Assembly: GCA_947493745.1 (NCBI GenBank)
Contig: CANLSM010000001.1
Coordinates: 25,913 to 89,912, forward strand
Direction of reading: 5' to 3'
Length of the DNA stretch: 64,000 nt
From: an uncultured Paracoccaceae bacterium
GTDB taxonomy: Bacteria; Pseudomonadota; Alphaproteobacteria; Rhodobacterales; Rhodobacteraceae
Shown: in pieces, positions 17,096 to 31,409 of the stretch
Position numbering within the stretch: the stretch's first letter is position 1
How the letters are laid out: each line of letters opens with the position of its first letter
The notes under the pieces: model-generated
What the model saw: the letters and a program-made list of their open reading frames with translations, nothing else
The model's database searches: none
What the model was told of the DNA's origin: nothing
Program-made: the position numbers and the translations under genes

Positions 17096-17560
17096 TTACC
17101 CATCCTTTTTTTGTAAGAGCCGCTCAAAGGCAGCTTTGTTGTCGGCCCCGAAGCCGACGAGCTCGGTGCTCCAGCCGGTCAGATCATCCCTGAGACCAAG
17201 GTGACCGTCCGAAAACCGAACAAGGCGCAGAGGCGCGGACGTCTCTATGCCGAATTTCTGACGCTCGCGGTTGAGCGTGAGCCAGATGATCGAGACAAAC
17301 CCGCTTTCACCTGACTTGAGGTCAGCGATGACAGCACCGGTGGTGTCATCAATCACCGTGACCGCCCCGTCACGGGTGCCGTGCAGTTGCAGAACCCTTT
17401 CTTCCAGCACCGGCAAATCGGGCGGAACCCCGACCAGCGGGCGATCCGTCAGGCGGGCATAGCCGGCAATCACGAGGCTGGTTACAACAAGCGCTGCAAC
17501 AGCAATCAGAAGGCCCGTGGGGACCATTTCCTTGTTGCGATCAACCTCGGTACCAGCCAT
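17096..17560 (-). CDS. puhC: photosynthetic complex assembly protein PuhC
   Basis: A 154-residue protein with one membrane helix near residues 15-35 (VPTGLLIAVAALVVTSLVIAG) followed by a periplasmic beta-rich part. DRPLVGVPPDLPVLEER and KSGESGFVSIIWLTLNRER match the PuhC family. In Rhodobacter, PuhC is needed for normal assembly or arrangement of LH1 with the reaction centre. The gene starts 12 bases after puhB and ends one base before the next small gene, within the puhABC order seen in purple bacteria. Confidence 0.93.
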   Translation of the reverse strand: MAGTEVDRNKEMVPTGLLIAVAALVVTSLVIAGYARLTDRPLVGVPPDLPVLEERVLQLHGTRDGAVTVIDDTTGAVIADLKSGESGFVSIIWLTLNRERQKFGIETSAPLRLVRFSDGHLGLRDDLTGWSTELVGFGADNKAAFERLLQKKDG

Positions 17561-17572
17561 CGTTTCTGTCCC

Positions 17573-18199
17573 TTACTCCGCCGCAACCATGTTGGGCTCG
17601 ATCTTTTCAAGCGTGACCTCGTTCAACCGCGTCTCGGCCGCGTCCGCCAGAAGCTCGGCCACCGCCGCGGCACCGGGGATGCAGCGGAGCGCCGGTTGTG
17701 CAGGGTTGAACGTCCAGGGGCGCGTGTGCGGCCAGCAGACCAGGAAGGAGAACCGGTTGCCCTCCTTCAGGCGCATTGCAATCGTGCCGGTACCGCGCCT
17801 TTTCAGGTCCAGCCCTGCCGTTTCCATCTGCTTGAACGGGATGTTGAGTGTGACCGTCAGGGCTGCGCCGATGCGCATGGCCACCCGGCGGTTGGTGATC
17901 GTGTAGATCGTGGCGCGTGCCATGATCCAAGCCATGCCCGCGATGATCGCGCAGGCCAGAAAACCCATGACGATGAAGGGCGTCGCGGCCTTCATGGCAA
18001 GCGCCAGGCCACCCTCGGGGAAGATCGTGACCCCTCGCCAGATGGCAAGAAGCACAAAATATCCCGCCACCCAGTTCACATTGAGCGCCTCCCGCGCGAG
18101 CGCCTTCCAGTCCGGGGCACCCTGCCAGAGGATCTGTTCCTCGGGCGGGGGCGCTTCGGGAAGGCCCTTCACCGGCTCGGTCTGGAAATCGTCATGCAT
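17573..18199 (-). CDS. puhB: photosynthetic complex assembly protein PuhB
   Basis: A 208-residue membrane protein. The N-terminal part EEQILWQGAPDWKALAREALNV leads into two or three hydrophobic segments, then a PH-like part (TIYTITNRRVAMRIGAALTVTLNIPF) and RPWTFNPAQPALRCIP. PuhB is a dimeric reaction-centre assembly factor in Rhodobacter capsulatus. It lies 12 bases after puhA and 12 bases before puhC. A ribosome site is weak, so translation may depend on puhA. Length is normal (about 210). Confidence 0.94.
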   Translation of the reverse strand: MHDDFQTEPVKGLPEAPPPEEQILWQGAPDWKALAREALNVNWVAGYFVLLAIWRGVTIFPEGGLALAMKAATPFIVMGFLACAIIAGMAWIMARATIYTITNRRVAMRIGAALTVTLNIPFKQMETAGLDLKRRGTGTIAMRLKEGNRFSFLVCWPHTRPWTFNPAQPALRCIPGAAAVAELLADAAETRLNEVTLEKIEPNMVAAE

Positions 18200-18211
18200 T
18201 GGCTCGCCCCC

Positions 18212-18970
18212 TCATCCCAGCTTCGGACCAAACCGCTGGGGTGAGGCATAGAGCGTGCCACCGCCATAGTAGGCACAGATCTTCTCCTCCTCCAGCATGG
18301 TCACCTGATTGGGGGACTTGATGCGCGGAACATTGGCGAAGTGATGCCCGAAGATGGAGCGGACCCGGATGCCGTCCCGCTTGATCCGGGCCATCGGCAT
18401 CGGCACGAGGCAGGAGCCGCCACTGTCGAGATCAGCTTCGAGATAGCGGACCATCTGCTCCGCTTCGTCCACCCACATATCCGAGATGGTTCCGACCGAA
18501 GCCCCGTCGCCTGCGATCACCGGCAGACCGCGCGGATCAAGCCCGGTCGCGACCCGGAACCCCTCGGACATGCGCATCGGCACCAGCTTGGGATGACCGT
18601 GGCCGTCAAGCTCAGGCACATCGCGGCGCGGAGCCCATGAGGCTGGGCCAACACCGTCGATCATCGGATCTCCCTCGGGCTCGAATGGCGAACCGGCGGT
18701 CGGGCTGCTCTGCACCAACGCCACATCGCGCCCTTCAGAGGCCATGTCCGGCACCGTTACTTCGCCCCGGCCATGGGACAGCTTGAACGTCTTGGGTTTG
18801 GGCAGCGGGAACGGTCCCTGATTGCCCGCCTGCGTCCCGTCATCGTTCTCCAGCGGGTAGCCTTCGCGCATGTTCTCGGTCTGCAGGTAGTAGATCAGCC
18901 CTGCAAAGAAGATCCAGAACAGGTAGAGCGCCAGTTGCGCCAGGTCGAAATTCCCGAAGAATGGTTCCAT
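18212..18970 (-). CDS. puhA: photosynthetic reaction centre H subunit
   Basis: A 252-residue reaction-centre H subunit with one N-terminal membrane helix (LALYLFWIFFAGLIYYLQTENMREGYP). A long cytoplasmic beta domain includes GLDPRGLPVIAGDG, VDEAEQMVRYLE and VPMPMARI. It caps L and M on the cytoplasmic side and helps proton delivery to QB. The ATG at 18970 has a perfect AGGAGG seven bases before; a longer frame upstream has no site. The start lies 19 bases after lhaA. Residue-level proton-path assignments were not attempted. Confidence 0.97.
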   Translation of the reverse strand: MEPFFGNFDLAQLALYLFWIFFAGLIYYLQTENMREGYPLENDDGTQAGNQGPFPLPKPKTFKLSHGRGEVTVPDMASEGRDVALVQSSPTAGSPFEPEGDPMIDGVGPASWAPRRDVPELDGHGHPKLVPMRMSEGFRVATGLDPRGLPVIAGDGASVGTISDMWVDEAEQMVRYLEADLDSGGSCLVPMPMARIKRDGIRVRSIFGHHFANVPRIKSPNQVTMLEEEKICAYYGGGTLYASPQRFGPKLG

Positions 18971-18989
18971 TATAGCCTCCTGCTGCGGG

Positions 18990-20426
18990 TCAAGTTGGGA
19001 ACTCCTCCAGGCCAAAGCGCATGGGGTCCCGATGTTTTTGGTCGCGGGCCACGGTGGCAACCAGCGGACCGATGAAAACGAGTGTCAGGAACAAGAGCCC
19101 GATCTCGGTGTGATAGACGAAGGAGTATCCGGCGGCGGGGGTGTTCATGACCTCGCCCCAGGCACCCGACTGCGCGTAATGCCCGACTGTGTCGCGGATC
19201 AGCCCGCCGAGCGCGTAGCTGAGGCCAGCCGCGGTTGCCTGCGCCGCACCCCAGGCACCAAGCGCAAGACCACGCCCGGCCTCGCCGGAGGTCGGCATCT
19301 GCATCGCGGCCATCAGCGTCGCCACGGCAAAGAGCCCGACACCGAGGCCGATCAGGGCCGCACCGGCAAAGAACAGTTCCGCCGATTGCATGGGCGAGGC
19401 GAGGATCACGCAGGAAAACGCGATGATACCCACCAGAATGCCACGCGCGGCCATCCGGTAGGGATTGATACCGGCGGCGAGCCATTTCGCGGCGAGTGCA
19501 AAGCCTGCGAGCGCACCGGCCGCCCAGATCGCGGTCAGAAGGGTCGTGGCGGCAACGCTGAGACCCAGAATTTCGCCACCATAGGGTTCCAGAAGGACAT
19601 CCTGCATGGAAAACGCCATCGTCCCTAACATCACCACCATGAGCAGGCGTCCCGCCTGTCCCCCGGCGGTGAAATCGGCCCATGCATCGGAGAATTTGGG
19701 GCGCGGTATGGCCCGCTCCGCCCGGCTCATCGGTTTGACTTTCTCCTGCTTCCAGAGCGCCAGAAGGTTCAACAGCAGCGTCACGACGGCAGTCCCCTGC
19801 ACCACCTGAATGAGCCTCAGTTGAGAGAAATCCGCCAGAAGTGCGCCAACGACCACAGCCGAGATCGCCATCCCGACAAGGAACATGACGTAAAGCAGTG
19901 CGACCACGCGGGGTCGTGTCTCATCCGTCGCGCGATCCGAGGCGAGCGCGAGACCGGCGGTCTGGGTCATGTGAAGGCCCAGTCCGGTCATCAGGAAGGC
20001 AAGGGCTGCCAACGCCTCACCAGCCCAGGTCGGTCCAAGCGTCTGATCGCCCGACAGCACCAGCAACGAGAATGGCATGATCGCCAGTCCGCCGAACTGC
20101 CAGAGCGAGCCGAACCAGATATAGGGCACCCGTTTCCAGCCCAGTGCCGACCGATAGGTGTCCGACCGGAACCCCAGAAGCGCCCTGAAGGGCGCCACCA
20201 GCACCGGCAGCGCAATCATCACGGCGACGACGCTGGCCGCCACGCCGAGTTCCACGATCATCACGCGGTTGAGGGTGCCAAGCAGCATCACGCTCGCCAT
20301 CCCGACGCTCACCTGAAAAAGCGACAGCCGCAGTAGTTGCGCCAGGGGCAACCCGTCGCTGGCAGCATCCGCAAACGGCAGATAGCGCTGTCCCAGTTGA
20401 GCCACCATGGAGCGTGGAATGAACAT
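18990..20426 (-). CDS. lhaA: LH1 assembly factor LhaA (PucC/BCD family)
   Basis: A 478-residue protein of the major-facilitator-like BCD family with about 12 hydrophobic segments. It starts MFIPRSMVAQLGQRYLPFAD and shows LRLSLFQVSVGMASVMLLGTLNRVMIVELG, the family head motif shared with PucC and with the protein at 32315. LhaA is thought to deliver bacteriochlorophyll to LH1 apoproteins or to guide their insertion. The ATG overlaps the bchM stop as ATGA. It sits between bchM and puhA, its standard place. Confidence 0.95.
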   Translation of the reverse strand: MFIPRSMVAQLGQRYLPFADAASDGLPLAQLLRLSLFQVSVGMASVMLLGTLNRVMIVELGVAASVVAVMIALPVLVAPFRALLGFRSDTYRSALGWKRVPYIWFGSLWQFGGLAIMPFSLLVLSGDQTLGPTWAGEALAALAFLMTGLGLHMTQTAGLALASDRATDETRPRVVALLYVMFLVGMAISAVVVGALLADFSQLRLIQVVQGTAVVTLLLNLLALWKQEKVKPMSRAERAIPRPKFSDAWADFTAGGQAGRLLMVVMLGTMAFSMQDVLLEPYGGEILGLSVAATTLLTAIWAAGALAGFALAAKWLAAGINPYRMAARGILVGIIAFSCVILASPMQSAELFFAGAALIGLGVGLFAVATLMAAMQMPTSGEAGRGLALGAWGAAQATAAGLSYALGGLIRDTVGHYAQSGAWGEVMNTPAAGYSFVYHTEIGLLFLTLVFIGPLVATVARDQKHRDPMRFGLEEFPT

Positions 20427-21117
20427 CAGGTACCCACCTCCATCGCTTCGGAGATGTAGAAACCCGTGGAAACCCGCGTCACCGTCCGCATGTCGCGGCC
20501 CGAAAGCGCATCCTTGCCTGCCGCATCCCGGATCAGCCGCTGCCCGCTGACAGGGACAATCGCCGGTGATCTGTCGGCACGCGGGAAAAGCTTGCCGACC
20601 TTATGCATCGCGCTGAGCAGCAGCGTCTTGGGGGCAATTGTGAAGACGACGGACCGACCGCATCGCATGGCCAAGGCCTCAAGCGCCCGCAGGATGTCAG
20701 CTTGGGAATAGTGGATCAGGCTGTCCATCGCGACGATATGATCGAACGCGCCGTGTTTGGGGTCGAGCATGTCGCCGACGCTGAACTCGATCCGGTCCCG
20801 CAAGGCATCGGGTGTGCGTTTCCACGCAACTTCCAGCAGGTTTGGCGCGATATCAATCGCCACCACATCAGCTCCGCGCTTGGCAAGCTCGATCGACATC
20901 TGCCCGGCTCCGCAGCCGGCATCGAGCACCCGCGCTCCGCTCAGATCCTCGGGTAACGCACCCAGCATCGCCGCCCGCATCCGGTCACGCCCCTCGCGCA
21001 CGGTCTGCCGGATGCCCGAGACCGGCGCATCCGAGGTCAGCCGTGCCCATGTCGCCGCCGCTGTACGGTCGAAATAGGTTTCAAGCCGGGCCCGTGTCTG
21101 ATCGTAGGTATCGCTCA

Positions 21118-21118
<1 letters not shown>
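20426..21118 (-). CDS. bchM: Mg-protoporphyrin IX methyltransferase
   Basis: A 230-residue SAM-dependent methyltransferase that esterifies the C13 propionate of Mg-protoporphyrin IX. The SAM motif is VLDAGCGAGQMSIELAKRGA (residues about 65-85), followed by DIAPNLLEVA, DHIVAMDSLIHY and RVSTGFYISEAMEV at the end. The ATG at 21118 overlaps the bchL TGA (ATGA). A longer in-frame extension upstream runs inside bchL and was rejected. It feeds AcsF, encoded further down the same operon. Confidence 0.97.
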
Positions 21119-22029
<911 letters not shown>

Positions 22030-22042
22030 TCAAATGGCGCGG

Positions 22043-25000
22043 TCATTCTGCCGCCACCGAGATACCTTCAAGCCGGTCTTCCAGTTCATCCGCACCCTGT
22101 TGCAGTGCTTCGAGCATCGCATCGTCGGGCTGCCAGTAGTTGCGCTCATGCGCTTCAAGCAGGCGGTTCGCCATGCGCGCAGACGCCGTCGGGTTCAGCT
22201 CCGCCATGCGGCGACGCATCTCCTCATCGAGAACGAACGTCTCGGTCAGTCGCGTGTAGACCCAGGGATCAACCTGACCCGTTGTCGCCGACCAGCCGAG
22301 CGTGTTGGTCACATGCGCCTCGATATGGCGAACGCCCTCATGGCCATGTTTCAGCATGCCCTCGAACCATTTCGGGTTGAGCGCACGCGATCGCGTCTCA
22401 AGGGCCACCTGATCGGTGAGGGTCCGCACCTTGCCATCGCCCCGCGTCTGATCCCCGATATAGACCGGCGTCTCGGTCCCACGCGCCCGTTTGACCGCCC
22501 GGGAGATACCGCCCAGCGTATCGAAATAGTGGTCCACCGAGGTCACACCGAGTTCCACGCTTTCGAGGTTCTGATAGGTCAGTTCCACATCGCTGAGCGC
22601 CGTCTGGAGAAGCGCGGGATTGTGATTGGACTTGCCGTTGCGCCCGTAGGCGAATGACTTGCGGGCCTCATAGGTGTCAGCAAGGTCGTCCTCCGCATCC
22701 CAGGCACCGCTGTCGATCAGATGATTGACATTGGAGCCGTAGGCGCCTTCCGCATTGGAGAAGACGCGCAGGGCCGCGGTTTCCAGATCAACGTCCATCT
22801 TCTCGGCATAGGCCAGAGCATGCGCACGGATGAAGTTCTGCTCCAGAGGCTCATCAGCGGACGCGGCGAGCCATGCGGCCTCCGCCAGCAGCTTGGTTTG
22901 CAAGGGCAGCAGATCGCGGAAAATACCAGAAAGGGTCATGACCACGTCGATCCGCGGACGACCCAGTTCGGATAGCGGGATCAGGTCCGCGCCTGAAAGC
23001 CGTCCGAAACTGTCGAACCGGGGGGTGGCTCCCATCAGGGCCAGCGCCTGCGCAATCGGCCCGCCATCGGTCTTGATATTGTCCGATCCCCAGAGGACCA
23101 GAGCAACGGACCGGGGAAGAGCGGCATGGGTATCGAGCAGCAATTGCGCCTGTTTCGCACCGTCACGCATGGCAAAGGCGGTCGGCATGCGGAACGGATC
23201 GAAGGCATGCATGTTGCGGCCCGTGGGCAGGATTTCCGGGCTGCGGATCAGATCGCCACCTGGCACGGGGCGGATGAAATGCCCGCCCAGCGCACGCAGG
23301 AGCGCGGGCGTCTCGTGATCCTCCTGTAGAAGCACATCGACCCGCCGTGCGGTCTCGGCTTCATGGGGAAGCGCGGCGAGATGCTCGGCGCGGGCGTCGT
23401 CGCTCATCGGTGCGCCCACGACATGCAGGCCGTCAGGGATGAGGGCAGCCTCGGTGTCGAGAAGTTTCAGCCAGAGCGCATCCGGTTCGGTATCGCCCAG
23501 ATCCAGAGCGTCGGCCTGATCACCGATCAGTTGGGCAAGCTCGCCCCGTTCATTCGCCTCCGGCGCCAGCGCGCGCCAGCGGCTGAGACTGTCCTTCAGT
23601 TCCACCAGACCCTTGTAGAGCCCGGCCTGTGCAAGCGGCGGCGTCATATGCGTGACAATCACAGCACCCGAGCGGCGCTTGGCAAGCGTTCCCTCGGACG
23701 GGTTGTTCGCGGCATAGAGATAGATATTCGGCAGATCGCCGATCAGACGGTCGGGCCAGCATTCCGCGCCCAGCCCGGCCTGTTTGCCCGGCATGAACTC
23801 CAGCGCGCCATGCATCCCGAAATGGAGAAGGGTGTCCGCGGCGAAATCCTGCCGCATATAGCGGTAGAAAGCGCTGAAGGCATGGGTCGGCGCAAAGCCC
23901 TTCTCGAAGAGCAGCCGCATAGGGTCGCCCTCATAACCGAACACAGGCTGCACACCGACGAAAACGTTTCCGAACTCAGCGCCCAACACGAAGATGCCGG
24001 ACCCGTCGCTCTGCTGCTTGCCCGGTGCCGGACCCCATTGCGCCTCGATCTCGCGCAGATGGGGTTCTTCGGCGACCAGCTGGTCGGCCGGGATACGGGC
24101 ATGGACATTCGCAGGCTGACCGTATTGCTGCGCATTTCCGCCAAGGATCATCTCGCGAAGCTCTGCCACTGTCGCGGGAGGCTCAACGGTGTAGCCCTCA
24201 GCCTGCATGGCACGAAGCGTGTTGTGCAGACTCTCGAATACGGACAGATGCGCCGCCGTGCCGACGGCACCGGCGTTCGGCGGGAAGCCATAGAGAACGA
24301 TCCCAACCCGGCGCTCCGCCACTTTCGAGCGACGGAGGGCTGCGAGTTTCAGGGCGCGATTGGCAAGTTGCTCCACCCGGTCGATGGCCGGTGCCATCTC
24401 TTTGATGGCCCCTTCAGCCGCATCATGGCGCCCGCCGAAGATGATCGGGTTGGTAGCACCGTCAATCTCGGGGATTGCGACAAGCATCGTGGTCTCGACC
24501 GGGCCGAGGCCGCCGTCGCTGGCCTCCCACTGTTCAAGGGTCTGAAACTCAAGCGGCAGGGCGGAAATGTAGGGCACATCCAGTTCGGCCAGTGCATCCG
24601 CGGCAGAAGAACTGTCGTTGTAGGCAGGACCACCGACAAGGCTGAACCCGGTCAGCGAAATCAGCGTGTCCACGGCCCCGCGATGATAGGCTTCCATCGC
24701 CGGGCGACCGTCGAGACCGGCGGCAAAGGCAGGCAGGACCCGCAGGCCGCGCGCCTCCAGAGCACGGATAACGGCATCGTAATGCGCCGTATCGCCCGCC
24801 AGAACGTAGGAGCGCATCAGCAGCAGACCGACCGTGGCGACAGGTTTTTCCGGCGCAGGCAGATCGCTTGCGTCGGTGGTAATCCGTTCGGCGAGGTCGG
24901 GGTGGTAGAGGCCGGTTTCGGGATATTCCACCGGAGCTTCCGCCCTGCCCCCGCGCCAGTTCTCGTCTGACGCGTATCGCGAGATGAGAAAGCGGATCAT

Positions 25001-25553
25001 GGCCTCGACATTGTCATCCGAGCCGCCGAGCCAGTACTGCATCGACAAGAAGAACGCCCGAAGGTCCTGAGCCTTGCCGGGGATGAACCGCAGGATGCGC
25101 GGCAGGCGTCGCAGCATCGCCATCTGGCGCTTGCCCGAGGACGCAGAACGCTCTTTCGAACCTTTCAGCCGCTTGAGAAGCTTCATCACACCGGAAGCGG
25201 GCTTGGCCATGTCCAGCGCACCCAGACGGGTCTGGGTGACAATTTCTGTCGCCGAGATGGTGCCGACGACCGCGTCGCAATGATCACGACGTGCGGCGAT
25301 AATCGGCTGGATGACGCGGACATGTTCTTCGAGGAAGAGGAGATTGGCGATGATGATATCCGCCCGCGCCACATCGGCCTGAGCTCTGGCCAGAGCGCCT
25401 GGATCCTCACCCCATTCGGCGGCTGCATGAACACTGATCCGGATGCCGGGAAAATCCTTTGCGAGCCGCTCTTCGACCCGGGACGCAGGGCCAGCCGCAT
25501 GACGGTCGAGCGTCACGATCACCACCCTGTAAGGGGCGGGTTTGATATCCCGC

Positions 25554-25564
<11 letters not shown>
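22043..25564 (-). CDS. bchH: magnesium chelatase subunit H
   Basis: A 1173-residue porphyrin-binding subunit that inserts Mg2+ into protoporphyrin IX with BchI and BchD. It starts [20 protein letters not shown]. Marks include [35 protein letters not shown] and [15 protein letters not shown]; the length is normal. The ATG at 25564 lies 11 bases inside the end of bchB. A longer upstream frame is within bchB and rejected. The partners bchI and bchD are not in this window, so Mg chelation needs genes elsewhere. H is also the largest gene of the operon. Confidence 0.98.
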
Positions 25565-28821
<3,257 letters not shown>

Positions 28822-28875
28822 TGCGCGACTCTCCCATGTCGTTCTGTTCAAAGCCTATCGGTGCGGGGTCAATTG

Positions 28876-28893
28876 TGTCAACTTTTACTTACA
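28876..28893. promoter_or_regulatory. PpsR/CrtJ-type operator before bchF
   Basis: TGTCAACTTTTACTTACA fits the TGT-N12-ACA consensus exactly. It is centred about 63 bases before the bchF start. On the bchF strand it ends in TTGACA, a possible -35 element, so bound PpsR would cover the promoter. Regulator and consensus are known from Rhodobacter; use here is inferred, supported by a ppsR gene 1 kb away. Confidence 0.8.
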
Positions 28894-28984
28894 CTTGAAA
28901 AATTGACACTCGGGCGCCTGATTCGCAGGAATTGCGCCTTTTGCGGGCATAAACTGGTTTATTCGAGGCAGCTTAGCCGAAAGT

Positions 28985-29002
28985 TGTCAGTTTATTTTGA
29001 CA
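28985..29002. promoter_or_regulatory. second PpsR/CrtJ-type operator, near ppaA
   Basis: TGTCAGTTTATTTTGACA has exact TGT-N12-ACA spacing and TGTCA/TGACA arms. It is about 97 bases before ppaA and 91 bases from the other site in the same spacer. TTGACA at its right end could be a -35 for the rightward ppaA-ppsR transcript, though a good -10 at the right distance was not found. The two sites could act together by looping; this is inference. Confidence 0.8.
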
Positions 29003-29098
29003 ACGTGCCGACTCTGGCGCACGCTAGAGTAGAGACCCTTTGCCGTTTTTGACCGGGTATACCCTCGCTTCAAACAGAACAAAGGGCGGGAGGGACTT

Positions 29099-29890
29099 AT
29101 GACCAAGCCCATTGGATTTAAGCCTGACAGTACCTCTAATTTGCTCGATCAGGGCATCGTCGCTTCGGTTGCGAGCCGTGCGTTGGCGATGTTGGCATCA
29201 GAGGTTGGAGGAACTGCAGAAGGTAAGTCTGGTATGGAGTTGGAGAGTTTTTGTGAAGCATTGATCGCCAGTGATGAGAACGCACGCCACGAGGCCACTG
29301 CACGTCTCATAGCCCGGGGGGTCAAATCGGAGCGTATCCTGGATGAATACATTCCCCATGCGGCGCGCCTGCTGGGGCAATGGTGGGTCGAAGACCGGAT
29401 CCGTTTCTATGACGTGACAATCGGCAGCGCGCGACTTCAGGAGATGAGCCGTTCGCTGGGATCGCGCGTGGGGGCCGTTGGCACGATCATACCGCTGGGG
29501 CACCGTGTCCTGATGGTCGTCCCAGAGTCAGAGGATCACTGTCTCGGTGCCTTTACGGCGGCCTCGCAACTGCGCCGCTACGGGCTCTGGGTCCACATGG
29601 CACTCAACATGACCGATGAGGAGGTTGCGTATCAGGTGAGCCAGACAAAGTTCTGCATGATCGGCCTTTCAGGTACGGGAGCGCGGTCTGTCAGGAACCT
29701 CACCTCGCTGGTCAGCCACATCAGAGCAGTTGACGAGACAGTGCCCATTGTAATCGGTGGGAATGTTGTCAATCTGGATGTGGACCTTAAAAAGGCCACA
29801 AAAGCCGACTTAATCACTTCAAATCCGCGCGAGGCTGTGGATTTCTGCGATCTCACCGTTATGACTGAGCCTCAACTGCTACAACCTTGA
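29099..29890 (+). CDS. ppaA: PpaA/AerR family cobalamin-binding regulator
   Basis: A 263-residue regulator that works with PpsR/CrtJ. An N-terminal helical region leads to HAARLLGQWWVEDRIRFYDVTIG. The B12-binding part follows with ESEDHCLGAF, an E-x-H-x-x-G form of the cobalamin motif (His147), then ALNMTDEEVAYQV, KFCMIGLSGTG and PIVIGGNVVN. In Rhodobacter the homologue binds cobalamin and antagonises PpsR/CrtJ depending on light. The ATG at 29099 follows GGGAGGGAC. It is divergent from bchF across a spacer with two PpsR sites and is 40 bases before ppsR, the conserved order. Confidence 0.93.
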   Translation: MTKPIGFKPDSTSNLLDQGIVASVASRALAMLASEVGGTAEGKSGMELESFCEALIASDENARHEATARLIARGVKSERILDEYIPHAARLLGQWWVEDRIRFYDVTIGSARLQEMSRSLGSRVGAVGTIIPLGHRVLMVVPESEDHCLGAFTAASQLRRYGLWVHMALNMTDEEVAYQVSQTKFCMIGLSGTGARSVRNLTSLVSHIRAVDETVPIVIGGNVVNLDVDLKKATKADLITSNPREAVDFCDLTVMTEPQLLQP

Positions 29891-29930
29891 GTGTTTCGTA
29901 CCGTTTATCTGTCAGCATCAGGACGTCAGA

Positions 29931-31346
29931 GTGAAAAACACAAAAACAGATTTCGATGAGGTCGAAAGTGTTCACTCGGTCTCCGAAGACAGACTGACCG
30001 ACCTGCTGGCATGCGTAAGTGATATCTCGATCACCCTGGACAGGGACGGCCTGATCGCGGCCATTTCGGTCAATCCGGGCAATCGCTCCCTGGGATGTCT
30101 GGATCATTGGCAGGGGCGCGATATACGCTCGTTCCTGACGATTGAGAGCATCCCGAAGCTCGACAATCATCTTGAAGCGCTGAGAGGAAGCGACGATCTG
30201 TTCCGTCAGCGCATTGAGCTCAACCATGTCGACAACGCCAGTTGGGAATTCCCAATTCGCTATACGCTTTTCAAGTCGGGCGTCGATGACCGGATCATCA
30301 TGATCGGCCAGGACCAGCGCGAAGTCGCGGAAATGCAGCAACAACTGGTCCGCACCCAGGTTGCGCTGGAGCGCGACTATGAGAAGTTCCGGTATTTCGA
30401 CACACGGTTCCGCGCCTTGATGGAAGCCTCCAGCGAGGCCTTCGTGTTCGTGGATGCCGAACAGGGGCGGATTGCCGACATCAACAGGGCTGCTGCCGAG
30501 TTGCTGGGCTCGAACATCGAAGCCTTGACGGGGAGCTACTTTGTCAGCGAGTTCGACAATGGTCAGAAATCCGGGCTGCTCGACACATTGACGACAGCCA
30601 AACGGTCCTCGCCGCCGATCACGCTTCTGACCAAGCGGAACCGAAAGCAACTGACCATCAACCCGACCTATTTCCGTGCAGCAGGTGAAATGCTGCTCCT
30701 GTGCCGGCTGGAGCTTGCCGAACAGTCCGAACCGGTGGTCGCCGACCTCAACATCTCGCTCAACAGCATCTATGACAGCGGAACGGATGCGATCGTCTTC
30801 ACTGATCATCGCGGCGTCATCCTGCACGCCAATGAAGGTTTCATGAGCATCTGCGATGCAACCCAGATCGCGGATGTCGAGAACCAGTCGCTGGGTGAGT
30901 ATCTGGCGCGTGGCGGTGTCGATCTGAAAGTGCTGCTGGAGAACGCGGCCCGAACCGGGCGGATGCGGGTCTATGCAACCAAGGTTGTCAGCGCCTTCGG
31001 CGGTCAGACAGCGGTCGAGATTTCAGCCACCCGGCTCGGAAAGGACGCCGAGGCCGGCTTTGGCTTCGTGATCCGTGACATTTCCCGCATGGACGGCCTG
31101 CGAGAGGCCGCAAGCCCGGTCACCGATCAGACAGTCAAGGATGTCATGGAGCTTGTGGGCTCGGCCCCGCTGAAAGACATTGTCGCCGCGACAACGGACG
31201 TGGTGGAGAAGATGTGCATCGAAACCGCGGTGGACCTGACCCACAACAACCGCGTCGCCGCCGCCGAAATGCTGGGTCTGAGCCGTCAGAGCCTTTATGT
31301 GAAGTTGCGCAAGTACAACCTTAAAAACAAGAACGAAGCGGACTGA
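29931..31346 (+). CDS. ppsR: PpsR/CrtJ redox-responsive repressor of photosynthesis genes
   Basis: A 471-residue regulator with three PAS-like parts (about residues 25-125, 160-260 and 280-385) and a C-terminal Fis-type helix-turn-helix (NNRVAAAEMLGLSRQSLYVKLRKYNL). Two Cys that probably match the redox Cys of Rhodobacter PpsR are kept: Cys258 (EMLLLCRLEL) and Cys429 in the DNA-binding part (EKMCIETAVDL). The start is GTG with AGGA eight bases before. It follows ppaA by 40 bases and precedes bchG by about 60. TGT-N12-ACA sites around bchF, bchC and bchG are its likely targets. Confidence 0.96.
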   Translation: MKNTKTDFDEVESVHSVSEDRLTDLLACVSDISITLDRDGLIAAISVNPGNRSLGCLDHWQGRDIRSFLTIESIPKLDNHLEALRGSDDLFRQRIELNHVDNASWEFPIRYTLFKSGVDDRIIMIGQDQREVAEMQQQLVRTQVALERDYEKFRYFDTRFRALMEASSEAFVFVDAEQGRIADINRAAAELLGSNIEALTGSYFVSEFDNGQKSGLLDTLTTAKRSSPPITLLTKRNRKQLTINPTYFRAAGEMLLLCRLELAEQSEPVVADLNISLNSIYDSGTDAIVFTDHRGVILHANEGFMSICDATQIADVENQSLGEYLARGGVDLKVLLENAARTGRMRVYATKVVSAFGGQTAVEISATRLGKDAEAGFGFVIRDISRMDGLREAASPVTDQTVKDVMELVGSAPLKDIVAATTDVVEKMCIETAVDLTHNNRVAAAEMLGLSRQSLYVKLRKYNLKNKNEAD

Positions 31347-31389
31347 TTTCACCGCTTCAAACCCCGAAATTCCTTGACCGGACTCGGTA

Positions 31390-31407
31390 TGTCAAGTTTA
31401 GTTGACA
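31390..31407. promoter_or_regulatory. PpsR-type palindrome overlapping the 5' end of bchG
   Basis: TGTCAAGTTTAGTTGACA is a TGT-N12-ACA site with six-base perfect arms (TGTCAA/TTGACA), the most symmetric in the window. It lies two bases before the preferred bchG ATG (31410), between ppsR and bchG. A repressor here could block a bchG promoter or slow read-through from ppsR. If translation begins at the ATG at 31389 instead, the site is inside the coding region. Confidence 0.78.
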
Positions 31408-31409
31408 GT

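Noticed and set aside
28891..28908. A third PpsR palindrome directly next to the first one before bchF
   Set aside because: It would need TGT where ACA stands and overlaps the first site; only a TGACA half-site is present.
31374..31409. TTG start of bchG at 31374
   Set aside because: There is no ribosome site, and ATG starts at 31389 and 31410 exist, the latter fitting the family N-terminus.
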